This document shows, one piece after another, positions 7,999-15,798 of a DNA stretch of 64,000 nucleotides. How positions within the stretch are numbered: the stretch's first letter is position 1; each line of letters opens with the position of its first letter. The notes under the pieces are model-generated. The model made no database searches and was not told where the DNA came from. It saw only the letters and a list, made by a program, of their open reading frames with translations. The position numbers were made by a program, and so were the translations under genes. The DNA comes from Rhizobium grahamii. Lineage in GTDB: Bacteria > Pseudomonadota > Alphaproteobacteria > Rhizobiales > Rhizobiaceae. Where the stretch lies: positions 620,001 through 684,000 of the forward strand of contig NZ_CP043499.1 in NCBI RefSeq assembly GCF_009498215.1. Direction: 5' to 3'.

Positions 7999-10900
7999 AT
8001 GGCACAATTGTTTATCCGCAGGCCGATCCTGGCCTGGGTCTTCGCGCTGTTCATTTCCATCGCCGGCCTGCTGGCGATCCCGTTTCTGCCGATCGCTCAA
8101 TATCCGAAGGTTGCGCCCCCGCAGCTGACGATCTCGACCTCCTATCCCGGTGCGTCTCCGCAGGAAATCTACCAGGGTGTGACGCGCCAGATCGAAGACG
8201 AGCTGAATGGCGTCGACGGACTGATGTATTTCGAGTCCACTTCCGATAATTCCGGCTCGGTGAGCATCAACGCCACCTTCCGCGCCGGGACGAACATCGA
8301 CCAGGCATCGGTTGACGTCCAGAATGCGATCCGGCGCGTGGAAGCCAGGCTTCCAAGCACGGTTCGCACACAGGGCGTGACCGTCGAGGAGGCGAGCTCC
8401 GGCTTCCTCATGATTGTTTCGATGACATCCACCGATGGCAGCCGCGACGAAGTGGAGCTCGGCGACTACATCAATCGCAGCGTGATCGGCGAAATCCGAC
8501 GGATCGAAGGTGTCGGCCGCGCTCAGCTGTTTGCCGCGCAGCGCGCCCTTCGCGTCTGGATCGATCCGGACAAGATGGTCGGGCTCAATCTCAACACTGA
8601 TGACATCAACGCGGCTATCACCGCCCAGAATGCACAGGTTGCAGCCGGCCAGATCGGCGCCAGCCCGAACCCCGTCACACAGGATCTGACGGCAACCGTT
8701 CTCGTAAAGGGGCAACTTACGACGCCCGAGCAGTTCGGCGAGATCATCCTGCGAGCCAACCCGGATGGCTCGACAGTCCGGCTGAAGGATGTCGCTCGCA
8801 TCGAACAGGGTGCGGAATCCTACAACTTCACGAGCCGCCTCAATGGTCAGCCGTCCGCTGCTCTTGCCGTGCAGTTGTCATCGACCGGCAACGCGGTTGC
8901 TGTCTCGGCTGCCGTGAAGGCGAAGATGCAGGAACTGAGCCGCTTCTTCCCGAAGGGCGTCGAGTATTCGGTTCCTTACGACACAAGCCCGTTCGTGTCG
9001 GCATCGATCGAGAAGGTGATCCATACGCTGATCGAGGCAATAGCACTCGTGTTCATCGTCATGTTCGTCTTCCTGCAGAACTTCCGCTACACAGTCATCC
9101 CGACGCTTGTCGTGCCGGTGGCGCTGCTCGGAACCTGCGCCGTCATGTACGCGACAGGTTTCTCGATCAACGTTCTGACCATGTTCGCCATGGTGCTCGC
9201 CATTGGCATCCTCGTCGACGACGCCATCGTCGTCGTTGAAAACGTCGAGCGCATCATGGCCGAGGAGGGGCTGTCCCCGAAAGCGGCGACAAAAAAGGCA
9301 ATGGGCCAGATCACCGGCGCCATTCTCGGTATCACGCTGGTTCTGTCCTGCGTTTTCATCCCGATGGCATTCTTCCCCGGCTCGACAGGCATTATCTATC
9401 GACAGTTCTCGCTGACGATGGTTGTCTCGATCCTGTTTTCGGCTTTCCTCGCGCTGTCGCTGACGCCGGCGCTGTGCGCAACCTTCCTTAAGCCGATCAA
9501 ACAGGGTCACCATGAGAAACGGGGAATAGGCGGCTGGTTCAACCGCAAGTTCGAGCGACTGACCTTGGGCTATTCGGCGTCGGTGACCGGCATGGCACGG
9601 CGCGCGGGCCGCATGATGATCGTCTACCTCGCACTGCTTGTCGGTCTCGGTTACCTCTTCGTCAGCCTCCCGACATCATTCGTTCCGAATGAAGACCAGG
9701 GCTTCCTGATCGTCGATATCCAGGGACCGCCGGAAGCGAGTGCGAACCGCACGATCGAATCCATCAAGCAGATCGAGGCCATCTTCAGGGCGGAGCCGGC
9801 GGTCGCCAACATCGTGGCGATCCAGGGCTTCAGCTTCTCTGGAAATGGTGCGAATGCAGGCCTCGCGTTCGTAACCTTGAAGGACTGGTCGGAACGCGGC
9901 GAGGGCAATTCCGTCGATGACATTGCCAACCGTGCCAACATGCAACTGTTCGCTCTGAAGGACGCGACGTCGTTTGCCCTGTCGCCACCGCCGATCGAAG
10001 GCTTTGGCACCACCGGCGGCTTCTCCTTCAGGCTCCAGGATCGAGCAGGATTGGGACAGGCGGCTCTCACCAAAGCCGCTGGCGAACTGATGGCAAAGGC
10101 AGCCCAAAGCCCGATCGTCACGGGTGTGCGCATGGAGGGCCTGCCCGATGCCGCGCAGGTGATGTTCGTCATCGATCGCGAGAAGGCAAACACGTTCGGT
10201 GTGACCTTCGCCGACATCAACAACGCCATCACGGCAAACCTCGGCTCGTCCTACATTAACGACTACCCGAACAGGGGACGGATGCAGCGGGTTATCGTGC
10301 AGGCACAGGATCGCAGTCGCCTGCAGATCGAGGATGTCCTCAAGATCAATGTCCGCAATGCGAGCGGCGGTATGGTTCCGCTCTCCTCCTTTGCGATCGC
10401 TGAATGGCAGAAGGGGGCGCCGCAGATCGTTGGCTACAACGGCTATCCGACCGTGCGCATCTCCGGCGCTCCGGCACCGGGCCAGTCGTCGGGTGCGGCA
10501 ATCGCCGAGATGGAACGACTTGCCTCGAAGTTGCCCGAAGGCTTCGGCTTCGAATGGTCGGGACAATCGCTCGAGGAAATCACGTCGGGGAGCCAGGCTC
10601 CATTCCTCTTCGGGCTCAGCATCCTGTTCGTCTTCCTGCTGCTCGCCGGCCTTTACGAAAGCTGGTCGATCCCGCTTTCGGTCATGCTGGTCGTGCCGCT
10701 CGGTGTCATAGGTTCGGTCCTTGCGGTGATGGTTCGGGACATGCCGAACGACCTCTATTTCAAGGTCGGGCTGATCGCCATCATTGGACTCTCGGCGAAG
10801 AACGCGATCCTGATCGTCGAGTTTGCAAAGGACTATTACGCGCAAGGGAAATCGCTTCTCGACTCGGCGGTCGAGGCCGCGCGCGTGCGCTTCCGGCCGA

Positions 10901-11148
10901 TCGTCATGACGTCGCTGGCATTCACGCTTGGCGTCGTTCCGCTGGCGATTGCCACGGGGCCGAGCGCGGCAAGCCAGAACGCCATCGGCACCGGCGTGCT
11001 TGGTGGGATGATCTCGGCGACCGTGCTTGCGATCTTCTTCGTGCCTGCCTTCTTCGTCTTTGTCCTCAAGCTCATGCGGACGAAGCGTCCTGTCGAAGAG
11101 GACGGTGTTGAGGCCACGCCTCAATCCGCGGAGGCCACCCGTCCCTGA
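7999..11148 (+). CDS. RND multidrug efflux permease (HAE1 family, AcrB/MexB-like)
   Basis: A full-length 1049-residue proton-driven RND pump of the inner membrane. The start MAQLFIRRPILAWV is typical of HAE1 pumps. The proton-relay Asp pair lies in GILVDDAIVVVENVERIM, and the second-half TM signature GLIAIIGLSAKNAILIVEFAKD is present, with two large periplasmic loops between TM1-2 and TM7-8. The adaptor gene ends six bases upstream. It should expel hydrophobic drugs or plant antimicrobials as a trimer with the adaptor. Regulation is probably by the upstream TetR protein. Confidence 0.96.
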   Translation: MAQLFIRRPILAWVFALFISIAGLLAIPFLPIAQYPKVAPPQLTISTSYPGASPQEIYQGVTRQIEDELNGVDGLMYFESTSDNSGSVSINATFRAGTNIDQASVDVQNAIRRVEARLPSTVRTQGVTVEEASSGFLMIVSMTSTDGSRDEVELGDYINRSVIGEIRRIEGVGRAQLFAAQRALRVWIDPDKMVGLNLNTDDINAAITAQNAQVAAGQIGASPNPVTQDLTATVLVKGQLTTPEQFGEIILRANPDGSTVRLKDVARIEQGAESYNFTSRLNGQPSAALAVQLSSTGNAVAVSAAVKAKMQELSRFFPKGVEYSVPYDTSPFVSASIEKVIHTLIEAIALVFIVMFVFLQNFRYTVIPTLVVPVALLGTCAVMYATGFSINVLTMFAMVLAIGILVDDAIVVVENVERIMAEEGLSPKAATKKAMGQITGAILGITLVLSCVFIPMAFFPGSTGIIYRQFSLTMVVSILFSAFLALSLTPALCATFLKPIKQGHHEKRGIGGWFNRKFERLTLGYSASVTGMARRAGRMMIVYLALLVGLGYLFVSLPTSFVPNEDQGFLIVDIQGPPEASANRTIESIKQIEAIFRAEPAVANIVAIQGFSFSGNGANAGLAFVTLKDWSERGEGNSVDDIANRANMQLFALKDATSFALSPPPIEGFGTTGGFSFRLQDRAGLGQAALTKAAGELMAKAAQSPIVTGVRMEGLPDAAQVMFVIDREKANTFGVTFADINNAITANLGSSYINDYPNRGRMQRVIVQAQDRSRLQIEDVLKINVRNASGGMVPLSSFAIAEWQKGAPQIVGYNGYPTVRISGAPAPGQSSGAAIAEMERLASKLPEGFGFEWSGQSLEEITSGSQAPFLFGLSILFVFLLLAGLYESWSIPLSVMLVVPLGVIGSVLAVMVRDMPNDLYFKVGLIAIIGLSAKNAILIVEFAKDYYAQGKSLLDSAVEAARVRFRPIVMTSLAFTLGVVPLAIATGPSAASQNAIGTGVLGGMISATVLAIFFVPAFFVFVLKLMRTKRPVEEDGVEATPQSAEATRP

Positions 11149-11178
11149 TGGGTAGGCAGTAAATTCCGAAGCATGAAA

Positions 11179-11212
11179 ACGGCAGCCGTGACATTCCCGA
11201 CACGGCTGCCGT
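11179..11212. terminator. shared terminator hairpin between convergent genes
   Basis: A perfect 12-bp inverted repeat (ACGGCAGCCGTG at 11179-11190, its complement at 11201-11212) with a 10-base loop lies between the convergent pump and carbonic anhydrase genes. Read on the minus strand it runs into a short T tract, so it fits best as the carbonic anhydrase terminator and may also stop pump transcripts. Confidence 0.7.
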
Positions 11213-11219
11213 TGCCGCA

Positions 11220-11972
11220 CTAGGTGAGCAGGGAGACGACGCCGCTGGCAACATCGTAGCGGCCTGCGACAACTTTCAGCTCGTTGTCCTTCAGAGCCTT
11301 TGCGATGATCGTCGATGTTCGGCTGAGCAGAGTGGCTTGGATCTTCGCATTCACATCGATGGCGGCATCGAGGTTGTCGCCTGCTGCATTCACTGCCGGC
11401 CAGATTGGCGCATAAAGGGCTCCGATCTGTCCCGGAACGGCCTTGCCCTCAATGGTCGCTTTGACCGCACCGCAATTGCTGTGACCAAGGACCATGAGCA
11501 GCTTGGCTCCAAGAACGGCAATCCCGTATTCGAGGCTGGCCGTAACCTCCGGCGTCGCGATATTTCCGGCGATCCGAACGACGAAGAGGTGTCCGATGCT
11601 CTGGTCGAACACAAGCTCGACCGGCACCCGGGAGTCTGCGCAGGATAGGACGGCGGCGAATGGCTCCTGCTTCTCCGCTGTTTTCGATTTGAGGATCGAA
11701 AGGTCCTCGTTGGGGGATTGCAGGCGTCCTTCGGTAAAGCGCTTGTTTCCATCAAGCATTGCCTGGAGCGCCTGATCCGGTGTCAAGGTGCTTTGTGCGA
11801 CCGCCGGTCTCGATGACGACATTGCCGCACCGGTGATCAATCCCGTTGCACCGATAGCACCACAAATGAAGCTGCGGCGGGAAAAGGCGGTCTCGCTGAT
11901 CTGTTCCGTTCCGTCTTTCAAGCAACCAAAACAACCACAGGACATGCGATGATCGTGCGCGAAATTCTGCAT
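11220..11972 (-). CDS. beta-class carbonic anhydrase with twin-arginine-type leader
   Basis: A 250-residue beta-carbonic anhydrase. The zinc ligands are visible as Cys111 and Asp113 in SCADSR and His164 and Cys167 in GHSNCGA. The N-terminus is unusual: a Cys-rich start (SCGCFGC, residues 11-17) precedes a twin-arginine-like leader SRRSFICGAIGATGLITG, so the enzyme is probably exported to the periplasm. The ATG at 11972 has AGGAG seven bases upstream; an open frame extends further 5' to 12518 but overlaps the ion-channel gene and is not used. The reaction is CO2 + H2O to bicarbonate and a proton. Confidence 0.9.
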   Translation of the reverse strand: MQNFAHDHRMSCGCFGCLKDGTEQISETAFSRRSFICGAIGATGLITGAAMSSSRPAVAQSTLTPDQALQAMLDGNKRFTEGRLQSPNEDLSILKSKTAEKQEPFAAVLSCADSRVPVELVFDQSIGHLFVVRIAGNIATPEVTASLEYGIAVLGAKLLMVLGHSNCGAVKATIEGKAVPGQIGALYAPIWPAVNAAGDNLDAAIDVNAKIQATLLSRTSTIIAKALKDNELKVVAGRYDVASGVVSLLT

Positions 11973-12001
11973 GGTTCGACTCCTGACGTTGAGGCGGACC
12001 C

Positions 12002-12430
12002 TCAGAAACCGTCGCTTCTGGAATCCGCTCGGAAATAGAGCTTTTGAATGGTCGCCATGATCAGAGCAGTCGCCCACCCAAAGACAATCCATCCATTGAC
12101 CGCCTCGAAGACGGAGAGCTGCCGCCAGTCCTTTCCAAGAACGATGTCGCCGTATCCCACCGTTGTGAACGTGGCGGTCGAGAAATAGGCAGCATCCTCG
12201 AAGGTCGGCAGGGCACCCAAGGCGTAGTAGACGAAGGCCCAGAGACAGATGTCGAGCACGATCGGCACCATCAGGTAGCTGACCCATACGACCGTTGCGG
12301 CTGTGGCGTGGCGACCAAGGTACTCGGGGTCGATCCGCCTGAAGGTGCGCAGCCCCACTTCCATGAAAAGGGCCTGTATCGAGACCGTCGCCGCAATCAA
12401 TCCGATCGCAAGAAGAAGTTTGGCAATCAC
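12002..12430 (-). CDS. small potassium/ion channel protein
   Basis: A 142-residue membrane protein with the K+ selectivity filter TVGYGD (residues 90-95) between hydrophobic segments at about 47-72 and 110-130; a further N-terminal hydrophobic segment covers about 3-23. This is the pore-loop architecture of two-TM type K+ channels without a regulatory RCK domain. It lies 29 bases upstream of the carbonic anhydrase gene on the same strand, so the two may be co-transcribed. It may tune ion balance or membrane potential; no ligand domain is visible. Confidence 0.85.
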   Translation of the reverse strand: MIAKLLLAIGLIAATVSIQALFMEVGLRTFRRIDPEYLGRHATAATVVWVSYLMVPIVLDICLWAFVYYALGALPTFEDAAYFSTATFTTVGYGDIVLGKDWRQLSVFEAVNGWIVFGWATALIMATIQKLYFRADSRSDGF

Positions 12431-12674
12431 GATGCCTCCAAGCCGATATCAACAAGACGATGGCACGCGATCGGTCGGATTGTCGTTCATCATGCCCAAC
12501 CCTACCAGGGCAGAGCATAGCGTTTGGTACACTTCATGCATTGAGCAGGATCAACGCGAGACTGGAATAGCGCGTCCGCATGCGTAATTTGCCGGGTCTT
12601 GATCCCGGTCAATGCCTGATGCCCCAAGGACTCTGTAGACTTCCCGGACGCGTTGGAACCAGACGGAGCCTGTC

Positions 12675-13094
12675 GTGCAAAACGCTCGGTCCACACCGGG
12701 AGCCTCGAGGCTCAATGCAGCAAGGGACGCGGTGATCGGTGAGATCCGAAACGCACCGCTCCTTGCTCTCCTAATCTTTGTGCCGGTGGTTCTCATCACA
12801 GAGATGGCTTCGCCGGAAGCGCACACGCTTCTGTTCTTTCTGTCCGTGCTTGCGATCGTGCCCTTGGCGGCACTCCTCAGCCGCGCGACGGAAGCCGTAT
12901 CGACGCGAACCGGAGATGCTGTCGGAGGCCTGCTGAATGCAACGCTTGGAAACCTGACGGAGCTTGTGATTTCGCTCGCAGCCCTGCAAGCCGGCCAGTA
13001 CCTGTTGGTGAAGGCATCCATTGCCGGCGCGATTGTCGCGCACGGACGCGCGTCTCCAACGAAGCATCCGAAGGCTCGGCCTTTCGCCGGATGA
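12675..13094 (+). pseudogene. truncated calcium/proton antiporter (Cax/ChaA N-terminus)
   Basis: The first about 121 codons match the N-terminus of Ca2+/H+ (CaCA) antiporters: three hydrophobic segments and the alpha-repeat signature GGLLNATLGNLTELVISLAAL with its acidic residue. Homology stops after VKASIAGAIV (about base 13040); the remaining 18 codons are unrelated and end at 13094. Full antiporters have about 360 residues, so more than half, including the second alpha repeat, is gone and no downstream frame continues it. A GTG start at 12675 has GGAG upstream. Most likely a dead remnant cut by a deletion or insertion. Confidence 0.75.
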
Positions 13095-13161
13095 GGCGGA
13101 AAATGCGCCGCATAACGCCGACATCCCCCAGATTCGCCGACAAAAACGAATGTCGGTGGCG
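13041..13161. repeat. palindrome-bearing intergenic element at the break of the antiporter remnant
   Basis: Immediately after antiporter homology ends, the sequence holds a non-coding segment with a GCCGGATGAGGCGGAAAA block and a dyad formed by CGCCGACAT (13116-13124) and its near-complement ATGTCGGTGGCG (13150-13161, one bulged base). This resembles the small palindromic intergenic mosaic elements (RIME-like) common in rhizobial genomes. I cannot confirm copy number from this window, where I see it once. Confidence 0.35.
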
Positions 13162-13222
13162 TGCCCTCCTTGACACCTTCATCAGCGCAGCAAACTAATT
13201 CCTTGTTGCACAGGAGGAGCAC

Positions 13223-13645
13223 ATGGCCGACGAAACCAGCATGACGAGCACTGCCGATACCGTAAGCGCCGATTCTGCGCCGAAGGCTGCGGAGCCGAAG
13301 AAGACGCGTGCGCCGCGCGCCAAGAAGGCAACCTCTGACGTTGCGAGCTCCGGCGCGAAGGTCGCCCCTCCTGCATCAGCTGCCGCTGCGGCAAAGACTG
13401 GCAAGCGGACGCGTGCTGCGCGGGCCAAGCCGACGGTCGCGGAAGTTTCAAGCGCCGTGAAGAAGACCAGCAAGCCGCGCGTCGCCAAGCCTGCGGTCGC
13501 AGCGAAGAAGGCACCTGCTTCCGCGAAGGATGAGATGGCTGACCTCCTTCGCTTGGAGGAAGAAAACCAGAAGCTCCGCAAGCTGCTTTCGGAAAAGCTC
13601 CGCAACGAAAACGCGGACCTTCGCAAGCGTCTTGGCATGGGCTGA
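13223..13645 (+). CDS. SyrB-like regulator
   Basis: A 140-residue protein with a long low-complexity Ala/Lys/Pro-rich N-terminal part (residues 1-102, strongly basic) and a C-terminal coiled-coil or leucine zipper (103-140, with LEEENQKLRKLLSEKL then NADLRKRLG). This matches the SyrB family of rhizobia; in Sinorhizobium meliloti SyrB represses syrM, which controls exopolysaccharide and nod genes. A GGAGG ribosome site precedes the ATG. It probably binds nucleic acid or a partner protein through the basic tail and zipper. The next gene carries a related zipper. Confidence 0.75.
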   Translation: MADETSMTSTADTVSADSAPKAAEPKKTRAPRAKKATSDVASSGAKVAPPASAAAAAKTGKRTRAARAKPTVAEVSSAVKKTSKPRVAKPAVAAKKAPASAKDEMADLLRLEEENQKLRKLLSEKLRNENADLRKRLGMG

Positions 13646-13768
13646 CCGCCTACGGCGACAGCGCCAAGACGAGCTTTATTTTTGCCATATCAGGACGGAG
13701 ATTTCGGCGTCGTGACCGTCGCCGGAATCTCAACTCGGATGCGTGATCAAGCACGAGGTTGAGAAGTA

Positions 13769-14299
13769 ATGGCAAGGTCCCCTTGGAAATTTCTTGTCGG
13801 ACTGACAAAGCGGCGCGGCAAGGATGAGGCAGCGCCGGCTGAGGAAACGCCTGCAACTTCATCGCCGATCGAGGCGCGGGAGGAAACGGCGACAACCGAT
13901 CCGCAAGACGCGCCAGCGGCAGCAAAGACGCCTGTACGCGATGCGACCGGCGAGCTCGACGCGGCCAAGACCATCAAATCTGACAGTGACGACACTGTTG
14001 AAAGGCCGAAGCCGCGTTCTGACGATGTGGTCCCTTCGCCGGCGAGCGCTCCGGAGGCCGGCATCTCCGAACCCCAAATCTCAGCCAGATCCCGAAAGAC
14101 AGTTGTCCCTCGGAGACAGGCGAAGCCAGCCGAACCGCCCGCGGCCCGTACAGAGGTTCAGCCAAATTCACGCGCGCATATCTCGACCGAAATTCGCGAA
14201 CTGGACGATGAGATTAAACACCTGCGCCGCCAGTTGGCCGAACGGCTTCAATCGCAGAATACCCAGTTGAAGAAGATGCTGGAGCGATTTGAGCAGTAA
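13769..14299 (+). CDS. hypothetical protein with SyrB-like C-terminal zipper
   Basis: A 176-residue protein without a known domain. It starts MARSPWKFLVGLTKRRG, continues with a long disordered stretch rich in Ala, Pro, Asp, Glu and Thr (20-135), and ends in a predicted coiled coil (140-173). Residues 142-171 align without gaps to residues 108-137 of the preceding SyrB-like protein, with 11 identities including every zipper leucine. The two genes are 123 bases apart on one strand and the second is followed by a terminator. A shared role, possibly mixed dimers, is inferred only. Confidence 0.65.
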   Translation: MARSPWKFLVGLTKRRGKDEAAPAEETPATSSPIEAREETATTDPQDAPAAAKTPVRDATGELDAAKTIKSDSDDTVERPKPRSDDVVPSPASAPEAGISEPQISARSRKTVVPRRQAKPAEPPAARTEVQPNSRAHISTEIRELDDEIKHLRRQLAERLQSQNTQLKKMLERFEQ

Positions 14300-14337
14300 A
14301 GCGTCGCAGGTGAAGAGGTGCCGGTAAAGACAAAAAA

Positions 14338-14368
14338 GGTCGGAACGACATATCGTACCGGCCTTCTT
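14338..14368 (+). terminator. rho-independent terminator after the second zipper gene
   Basis: A hairpin follows the gene: GGTCGG (14338-14343) pairs with CCGGCC (14358-14363, one G-T pair), with an inner ACGA/TCGT stem, a CATA loop, an A tract before it and TTCTT after it. It would end transcription of the 13769-14299 gene. Confidence 0.65.
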
Positions 14369-14722
14369 CGCTCGTCCCGATTACGCCCGCCAGTACATCC
14401 GTGGTCAACCGCAAGAGACGATGGTGAGCTTCAGTGTACAGTTTTCGGGCGGTCTTTCAACTGGACCAAATGCCACTCCGGATTAGCTAAAAGGTTGAGC
14501 TTGTTCACCTCCACGGCGCCTCGAGCGGCAAGCCGAACCGAGCGAGCGGCCTTGCGGAGGGCGCGCGTAAGAAGCCGCCGACAACATAGGTGAAACGGTC
14601 GCCTGTTTTAGTGTCAAGCTGTTGATCGAAGCGGTGTGCGTTACCGTAACATACAGGCACTGCCGCTAACTTTCGTGCAAGGTGCCCCGGTTCAAGCTCA
14701 CACCCATTCGAGAGGGGATGAA
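14369..14722. other. gene-free stretch with a shared promoter motif
   Basis: I find no convincing gene here. The only structured signal is the 21-bp motif at 14634-14654, upstream of the Cys-rich protein gene. Confidence 0.5.
14634..14654 (+). promoter_or_regulatory. promoter-like motif, copy 1
   Basis: The 21 bases GTGTGCG, T, TACCGTAA, C, ATAC match a second copy at 16842-16862 at 19 of 21 positions. The motif contains the dyad GTTAC-C-GTAAC and a TAACAT element that could be a -10 box. It ends 68 bases before the Cys-rich protein start. Confidence 0.5.
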
Positions 14723-15145
14723 ATGCTGAAGGGCGGATTTCGACTGGCGGCCATCGCACTGGCCTCCGTTGCTTACATGACGGCGGCATCGGCACAGACG
14801 ATGAGTTATGCGGACGCCGTAACGAAGTTGGCGAACGACTGTGGTGCCGATATTCAGAAACTTTGCAAAGGGCTCAATCTTGGCAGCGGACGCATTGCCG
14901 ATTGCCTACAGCAGAACTCAGCCAAGGTGTCAGCCGCCTGCAAGGGGTCGCTGACGGCGGCATTCCAATCGATCTCGCAGCGCGAGCACGCGCAGACGGT
15001 CTACAAGGAGGTTTGCCAGCGCGACATGTCGAAGAGCTGCTCTGGCATCAAGGGAGACGGTTTCGTGCTGGCGTGCCTGGTGAAGAAGGAAAACCGCGTC
15101 AGCAAGGAATGCAACCAGGTAATCACCGATGCAGGCTGGAGGTAA
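14723..15145 (+). CDS. exported cysteine-rich protein
   Basis: A 140-residue secreted protein. A signal peptide (MLKGGFRLAAIALASVAYMTAASA) is followed by a domain with eight cysteines in a repeated pattern (CGADIQKLCKGLN, GRIADCLQQN, VSAACKG, then a second half CQRDMSKSC, VLACLVKK, SKECNQV), like the Cys-rich GLG1/FGFR1-type repeats of many alphaproteobacterial periplasmic proteins. The ATG at 14723 has AGAGGGG five bases upstream; an earlier in-frame ATG at 14636 lies inside the promoter motif and would spoil the signal peptide. It precedes an OmpA-family gene by four bases, so both are probably envelope proteins of one operon. Confidence 0.75.
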   Translation: MLKGGFRLAAIALASVAYMTAASAQTMSYADAVTKLANDCGADIQKLCKGLNLGSGRIADCLQQNSAKVSAACKGSLTAAFQSISQREHAQTVYKEVCQRDMSKSCSGIKGDGFVLACLVKKENRVSKECNQVITDAGWR

Positions 15146-15149
15146 GCGG

Positions 15150-15728
15150 ATGAGACGCATTCTTTTGAAGACGACGCTGCTGTTTGCCGTGGCACTTCTT
15201 CCGGGCCTCGTGGCCGCTCAGGAAGTCTCTCAGGATCGCATCGTCAAGGGACTGGGCAAGCTGACGTCGGCAGCGCCGGCGATCGACCTCGAGCTTTTGC
15301 GCCAGGAAGCGATCAACGGCGGCAACAAGCAGATGGGTGAGCTGCCAAACTGGAAACGGCTGGCGAAGCTGCCTCAGATGGTTGTCGAGATCAATTTTGA
15401 GAATGATTCCGTCGCCATACAGCCCGCGTCTTATCGCACGCTCGGAATGATTGCCGATGCCCTGCATCACCCGAACATGTGGGCCTACAATTTCCTGATT
15501 GTCGGTCATGCGAGCTCAACGGGCGATGAGAAGCACAACCTCGACCTCAGCGAGCGCCGGGCTGCCGCCATCAAGGAAGCGCTCTCCACGACCTTCGCCG
15601 TCGATCCTCAGCGCCTGTATGCACTTGGCGTCGGAGAATATCTGCCGATCGACGGCACCCAGGGCGATGCGTCGAACAACAGGCGTGTGCAGCTCATCAA
15701 CCTTGGCGTCTTCAAGAAGAAATCCTGA
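15150..15728 (+). CDS. OmpA-family outer membrane/periplasmic protein
   Basis: A 192-residue exported protein with a signal peptide (to about VAAQ) and a C-terminal OmpA peptidoglycan-binding domain (about 75-188): VEINFENDSVAIQPASYRTL, IVGHASSTGDEKHNLDLSERRAAAIKEAL, YALGVGEYLPI and NNRRVQLINLG. The ATG at 15150 is preceded by GGAGG with seven-base spacing. It follows the Cys-rich protein by four bases and is closed by a strong terminator, so the pair forms a short operon that likely ties a periplasmic complex to the cell wall. Confidence 0.88.
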   Translation: MRRILLKTTLLFAVALLPGLVAAQEVSQDRIVKGLGKLTSAAPAIDLELLRQEAINGGNKQMGELPNWKRLAKLPQMVVEINFENDSVAIQPASYRTLGMIADALHHPNMWAYNFLIVGHASSTGDEKHNLDLSERRAAAIKEALSTTFAVDPQRLYALGVGEYLPIDGTQGDASNNRRVQLINLGVFKKKS

Positions 15729-15754
15729 ACTGACCGGCTCTAGGTGCGGCGAAA

Positions 15755-15794
15755 ACCGAAGCCGACGCGAATGTTGGCTTCGGTCCGATTTTTT
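15755..15794 (+). terminator. rho-independent terminator after the OmpA-family gene
   Basis: ACCGAAGCC (15755-15763) pairs perfectly with GGCTTCGGT (15776-15784) and is followed by CCGA and six T residues. It ends the Cys-rich/OmpA operon just before the convergent C45-type gene. Confidence 0.85.
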
Positions 15795-15798
15795 CCGG

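Noticed and set aside
9676..11220. 514-codon minus-strand frame opposite the RND permease
   Set aside because: Composition is His/Arg/Glu-rich without any family feature; it mirrors codon bias of the well-supported pump gene on the other strand.
11973..12518. 5' extension of the carbonic anhydrase frame to 12518
   Set aside because: It would overlap the whole ion-channel gene in another frame; the start at 11972 has a proper ribosome site and leader peptide.
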